NCBI GenBank assembly: GCA_963970005.1
Contig: CAXAMN010000001.1
Span: 2,244,366 to 2,308,365, forward strand
Direction: 5' to 3'
Length of the DNA: 64,000 bases
DNA from: Durusdinium trenchii
Taxonomy: Eukaryota; Sar; Dinophyceae; Suessiales; Symbiodiniaceae
Shown here piece by piece: positions 58,060 to 64,000 of the stretch. Position numbers and translations under genes: made by a program. The notes under the pieces are model-generated. The model searched no databases, had not been told where the DNA came from, and worked only from the letters and a program-made list of their open reading frames with translations. The number at the start of each line of letters is the position of its first letter. The stretch's first letter is position 1.

Positions 58060-61000
58060 AAATTTGGCATCGGGAGGATTCGAGAAGCATGTTTTCTCCT
58101 CTCACTTGTTTTGCATGCCCTTCACAAAGACTGGAGTTTTGTGCCGTTCGACTTGCCTCAGATGCCCTTGCCGGGAGCGTGGCTGTGCATGCCATCCAGT
58201 CAACCAGTTATTGCTGAGGCTGGGCCCCCTCCTCGGTTTTTGCCACGCCGAAACTGCTTGGTCGGCCGGTCGCATCGGTTGGGGCGGGATTCCAAGCCAT
58301 GTGAACCGATCTCCAGGAAGCGGGTTGCTCTGCATGCAGTGCCTTGGCGAAGGAGCTTTGCTGTCTGTGCGCGTGTGTGTCTGTGTGTGTTTCAAAGAAC
58401 AAACATCACGATTATTCAGATCTTCGATGTAAAGACCTGCCGCTTCGACCTGCCTCTTCTGTGTTCACGCCCGATCGATGTCCTTCTAAGGAGGACGGAC
58501 CCGGCCAAACCGGGGGACGAGGTTTGGGTCTCGAAGCGGAAGGGTCTGAGTACTTACTGAGGCAGCGGAAGGCATTTGAGGATTACTCTTGGAGGGAGAC
58601 AGGGTTCAGTCACCAGTGGGTGGGGAGAGCTGGAATAAGCCCTTTCGAAGACGAGGGAATCCCTACCAAAAAGTCACGTGCGCATCCGTGTAATTACTGC
58701 ATATTTATCCAGATGATTCATGCCTTTTTCTGGGATTGCTAACGATCATCTCATTTGTTTCGGGAATCAACACCAAAAGAACACGGTTATCACTCTAAAC
58801 CCAAGACTTCGCTTCCGGTGACCATGAACACCCGAGACGTTTCCGTTGAGGTGTCATTGTCGTCACATCTCAAGACGAGTTTGACGAGACCTCCTACACA
58901 GATCCCGAAGTCGACGTCTCTACTGTCTAGCTGGCCGAGTTGTTGACCATTTTTGCGACTTTCAGAGGCAAGCTGTCTTGGATGTGTGATTATGTGTGTG
59001 TGTGTGTGTTTTAGAATGTTTTAGAAAACAACACTACAATACACTACAGCCCTCTTCCACTTAGTATTGGTCTTGCCACAGTTTGCACAAGTTTGCATGA
59101 TGTTTGGGTCGGGTGTGCCAGTTGGGCAATGGCCGGAAATCGGCTACACATGCACTTTTGAGGAGTGCGGCCACCCAGCGAAACTGGGAACTGAAGACGG
59201 CATGAAATGGCAGAAATCGAACAAGTAGCAAGAATTATCCTAACAAAAAACAAGAGCCAGGGAAAGTGAAGCGGCCAGTCGCTGTTTCAAGAAGATGTCC
59301 CAAAACAACCGAAAACTCATTGGCAGTCGCGGCGGTCAGTGAGATGAATTTGGTTGCTCGGGGACCATGATCAGATTGAAGGAGGAGGTCTCCAGCATCT
59401 CAACCGATGGGCAGAGAGAGAAAATATGGTCCAATCTGAACCACTGCCTTGGCCCAGCATCGATTTGACCCCTGCGTAGTTTTTTACGGCGGCTACGATG
59501 TAAATAGCACCAAAAGATACCAAAAGTGCATTTCAAGTGAGTGTTAAAAAGAATAAATATAACTAGAAAGGCCTAATGTAAATGTGATGGTTTCATGTGG
59601 TCCTGATGTTTTTCTGCGGCTTGAGGTTTGTTGGAAGAGTCGGCGAAGGCCCATCTGGCGAACGAGACGAAACTCGCGACAAGAGCATTGCAAACCATGT
59701 GCAAATCTTGTAAACTGCCCGCAAGTATATAATTAACCCCAACTTGTTTAAACTAACAAACACATACAAAAATAATCAAGAATATAGGTGTTGTAGATTG
59801 GGAGACCCATGATAGAAATGAAGTGCTCAACGTTATTTTTGTGTTTTTTCATCCCCCGTGTTCCAAAGCTTGAAAAAGGACGTAGGTCTGAACGGACATG
59901 CAAGGCTTCTTTTCGAGGGCTCGTCCGGGCCTCGTCCTGGTGACGCAACGCCGGGACGATGCATCCGGCAGGGATCGTTGGTGACGGTGGTCGCGATTCT
60001 GATCTTAGATTTCCAAGCTGATGCAGGCGAAGGCCTAGCTTGGGGACTGATTTAACTGAAATCCTAGATTTTCCAAGCGTTCTGCATGTCGGAACTGATA
60101 CAATTTCGACACACACACACACACACTTGAATCAATGAGGAAAACACTTGTCAATTCTGTTCTAGCGGCGATTTCAACTGATGGACAAGACACTGTACGG
60201 ATCTGTACGGTGTGTAGTGCAGAGGGTGTTCAAAATGCCAGGGATACTTGTATGACTTTGTATGTATATTATAGTCTCCAGGCCCTATATATGCATAGTT
60301 TGTACATGTTTGTCACACTCATTTCATTGTGGTTTAAGTCTTGTTGCAAGATGCTCGAAGGTCTCTGAGGAAAAAGTGTTTTTCTTTTTCAGGCATGAAC
60401 CTGGGCCATGCGGGGGTGAGCAGGTGGTGGGAGGGCTAATTACTATAACCTTCGTTTGTTTTGTGATCGATTCATTGTTCTCCACCCATCTCCACCCGAT
60501 CATTGGGATAGCTAGATTATATATGCTAGATTGTAGAATATTGATGAATATTGTAGATATAGAGATAATTACAACCCACCCTAAGTATCATGACCGTCGT
60601 GACCTGCTGCGGGTAGAATGCCAACAGTGCCTGGCTAGTGACATACAATGACAAGCAGAATGACAACAGCCAAATAGGCTTGTATTTGAATAAGGGGACC
60701 TCTCAACCAATGGATGTTTGCTTGTTAAGATGTGAAACGAGACCCGGCTTTGTACCTGCAACCACAAGAATACATCTGCGGAGAATGGGCAGGAAAGGAG
60801 GAGAAGGGCGAAACAAACGCGGCAAGAAACGCCCTGGTCGCCTGTGAAGGATCAACAAGCCCCGATGGAGAGCCTGTTTGGACCTGAAGAGGATCAAGAC
60901 GGAGACGAGACAAGACACCGGCCATTCATCGCTGAACCTCGCGTGCCAAGAAGTAGACCCTGAGTGTAGTGAATGGTGAAAGCCTTGTTGGTGACCAGAG

Positions 61001-64000
61001 GAAGCACGGAAAGATGGAGAAACTGGAAAGGCAGACGGAGAAGAAGAGAGAAGACCAAAAAACATCCAACACGTCGGATCTGGAAGACGTGAGGACCACC
61101 TACTGTACCTACTACCTACATCTACCTACCACCTCAGTTCGGACCGAACCCCACGGACCAAGATGGACCAGGAAACCACCGACCTGGCCCAAGAATGCTG
61201 GGCAACAGACTTAAGGAAAACCAGAAAACAGCTTGAAAAGTGTTTCAGCATCTTCCGCGGCTGCGCCCTATGGCTATGTCATGTGCCTTATGCGGCATAA
61301 GCGTGCCCAGTTGCGTGCCCAATTGTGTTGGTTCGCGCCATCTATGTGTCCGTGGGATGTAGTGATGATGAATGGTGATGCCTCATTATACATGGTCCAC
61401 TGACTGTTCGATACTTGAGAGAAGAAACTCTCTGCGGCATGGGGGATTTCTGAAGAAACTCACATTGGCATGCTGTACCAGATTAGCCGAAGACATGTTT
61501 GCAAACGATCATCAAATGATCATATCCTTCGAATGATTTCTTCTTTGCAGGTCATTTCCAACTGCAATCAGCCTCAGAACTTCCGACCGAGGGTCCGGCA
61601 GTGTTTGAGGCGGGTCCGAGAGCACCGGACCTCGTGTGTTCGCTTCGATCGGGTTCGAGCGAACGGACGGAGATGAACACCCGACCCCACGCTGGAAAGG
61701 GACGGAGATCAACTTGAAATCTGCTCAAAAGGATTAAAAAGAAGGGTGCTGTGTCTAATTGGAATCCAATTGACTTCTAGAAGTCCCATTGAAGTCTAAT
61801 TGGAGAAACCATCTCGATGTTTTCTCCAAGAAGTCTCATTGGAAACATCCCAAAGAACCATGTGTATGAGATGCTGCGGTTTTGAGCAGACGGTATATAA
61901 ATTCAAGATGGTTTGGAGCAATTGAGTGGTTCATGAGTCGTAGGTTACCCAGCTTGGATCGCATCGCCACAAAAGCTCCACAGGTGGTCAGAGCTGTTGC
62001 ATCAGTGGTTCATTGGTTCATGCGCAGGATATTTGACACATACTATCACATACTCCAACACTCCATAATTTATGTTTACCACATTGGGGTGGTGTGAGGG
62101 ATCTATGTACAATAGGAATAATACCATACATGGAGTGTTTACGTTTGGGTACTGGCTGGATCAGTAAGCCCCCCAGCCCCTCTCCGAAGGGTTCATTTGC
62201 CACTCAGCACGGGGGTTCATTCCCAAACGGGTCACTCCCAGAATGTGCGGACATGTACTTTGCAGATTCTGCACTTTGCATCATGTTGAAGCAGCAAAGC
62301 CTTTCTAAATTGGAAAAACCGAAAGCATGAAGCCATGAGATTACGAGAGACCTTGGAGAAACATATTCAGTTGAAGTGCTACAAGAAAGGCCTCAGACAG
62401 AGGAAAAACAGTTGAAAACAGACGGTAGGTAAGGGTCCTTTGAGAGGGAGGTACCTGAGCTGAGGTATCGGTTGATTTTGGGAAGTCTTATTAAGGAAAT
62501 ATGGAAAGAAGAAGACTAACAATCCCGAACGAAAGGGAAACAGCGTTTCAGTTTACTGAAGTAGGAACCTGTTTTTTTTGTTGGGCTCGGGTTAATGACG
62601 GGGAATGGTAGCTGATTATTGTGGGCGAACAATCACCATGCTCAGGTGCACTGATATAGTCACAGTGTTTATTGAAATTGAGGTGGTATTGGAACTACAG
62701 GTCACTCTGAAGTATTTGCATGGCACTCCCATTCGCTGTGGGTATCCTGATTCAAAGATCTCTCGAATCATTTGCTTTGGCGTTTTTTCAAGTGTGCAAG
62801 GCGTGGTGGAGAAGACATGGTATCACCAAAAAGCAAACTGCCAACAAATGTGATGGCACAGCCCAAAGGCTGGATCCAAATATATCCAAAGATCATTATC
62901 GAACGAAAACCAGATCTCTCAAGCCTTTGGATAGTGTTCCCTGGCTTCAGAAAACCTGGCTTGGACGGGGCAGGTGAATGTCCAGGGCTTCGGAAAGGTT
63001 GAGGCGTTGCGAGGCGACCTGCCCTAGACACGGGAGGGATGCGGCTCATGGGTTGGAATAGACCACCCACTTCTTCAACGTGTATACGTGCAAGCTTCAG
63101 ATGGTTCGAGTCTGACATAATGGAGCACTCAGCTTTGCAGAGTGGCCCCAAAGCTATCTTCAACGGGTAAACAAACTGTATTTGGGGTGGCCCAGCCGTA
63201 CTGGAGCTAGCATGAGCTATATGTCTAATGAGTCTAATTATATGTATATAGTTATATGGTATGAAATTATGAGAATGTTGTTGTGGTTGTGGTTGTGGTT
63301 GTTGTTGTTGCTGTTGTTGTGTTTTTTGTGGGGGTCTTGGAAACGGACATCCTTTCACCCGTGTCTTTTAGTTGTTGATAGCTCTTGCACCAAACATTAG
63401 TTGCGCAAAATGTGTTTCACGAAGCAGAGTGCAGCCGTGTGCAGTCTCATAACTTATGTGTGTTTGTATTTGGATGGCATATCCCGAAAGATCTCCAACG
63501 GAGATGACTGTGTTAGGACTTCCTCTAAATTGCTCCTGTGAGATTCACTATGCAATGTCAATTGACTGTTAAGACATTGGAAGCGTTGGAAGGCTCTTAC
63601 AGCAACTGGGGATCCAGTCGTACCTTCTCAGGTACGGTGATGTGTTCGACACTGTTATGTAGGTGCTCAGTCGTACCTTCATTTCGATTCGAAGGTGGCA
63701 GTGGACCCCTAGGGACAGTAACTCAGTAACCAGTTCTCAAAATCTACTGTATTGCCACGCATCTCATGTCGAGTCTCATGCGAGGAATGGAGAAGGAACC
63801 TGGGAGCATGTAGAATGATGATTCATAAATCCCCCGCGTTTGGATGTGGGGATGTTTTATTACTCAACAGTCTAGATTATCATGAAGATACAGGATCTAG
63901 AGGTGGGGGCAGCTGAATCCTGCGAGATGCAACACTTTGGTGTGTGTGTGTGTCACACCCTGGTTCTAAGGGTTTTCCACGTTCTCACCTTTCCACTGTA
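58060..64000. other. Region without supported genes right of the transposon
   Basis: No conserved protein motif was found. It contains (GT)n or (CA)n runs near 58376, 58995, 60107 and 63941, a (GTT)n run at 63280-63321, and a small repeat of AAGTCTAATTGGA/AAGTCTCATTGGA with its complement at 61755-61850. Confidence 0.55.

Noticed and set aside
57790-58560. 256-codon plus-strand frame starting near the LTR
   Set aside because: It runs antisense through the LTR into flanking DNA; no domain is visible and its start is duplicated in the other LTR.

Overview
The window reads as nuclear DNA of a dinoflagellate, most likely a symbiotic one (Symbiodiniaceae). Three observations support this: a Ty1/copia element with an elaborate polyprotein; a multi-exon gene whose seven readable exons all follow an AG|G acceptor and whose introns use GT, GC and GA donors, an unusual splice-site set known from dinoflagellates; and long non-coding stretches full of microsatellites and short dispersed repeats. 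No rRNA, tRNA, spliced-leader gene, CRISPR array or bacterial-type operon was found. The assignment is an inference, because no marker gene is present.

Layout. Positions 1-26.5 kb are mostly non-coding, with scattered GC-rich islands that may be exons. This part holds a (TAC)n/(CTAT)n microsatellite block with a 417-bp assembly gap (11.4-13.0 kb), bordered by a repeated GGCGAAAG motif. It also holds a 1-kb cluster of small hairpin (MITE-like) units at 14.0-15.2 kb and a split direct duplication at 24.8-25.8 kb. From 26.6 to 31.7 kb, seven short plus-strand exons can be chained in phase into the core of a DHHC protein S-acyltransferase. Its last readable intron contains an (ATC)n repeat and a 499-bp gap. 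Positions 31.8-49.8 kb are again mainly non-coding, with a possible inverted-repeat element (34.86-35.60 kb), a purine-rich tract, a tandem array (47.4-48.0 kb) and copies of a dispersed CTACTAG-type repeat. From 49,806 to 58,054 lies a complete LTR retrotransposon on the minus strand, with 246-bp LTRs that look identical, perfect 5-bp CATAT target duplications and a primer-binding site. It carries a 1996-codon gag-protease-integrase-RT frame followed by a 511-codon RNase H frame. Positions 58.06-64 kb show no supported gene.

How the parts work together. The retrotransposon has every module for copy-and-paste movement: Gag with a zinc knuckle, protease, DDE integrase, RT and RNase H. Two additions are unusual. 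One is a Rossmann/C5-methyltransferase-like domain between protease and integrase. The other is a C-terminal extension after RNase H with one membrane helix, a coiled coil and a Cys/His cluster. A single extra base inside RNase H separates the two frames, so this copy looks very young yet probably cannot move by itself, unless the base is an assembly error. The DHHC gene is an ordinary host gene of membrane lipid modification whose zinc-binding cysteines are partly replaced.
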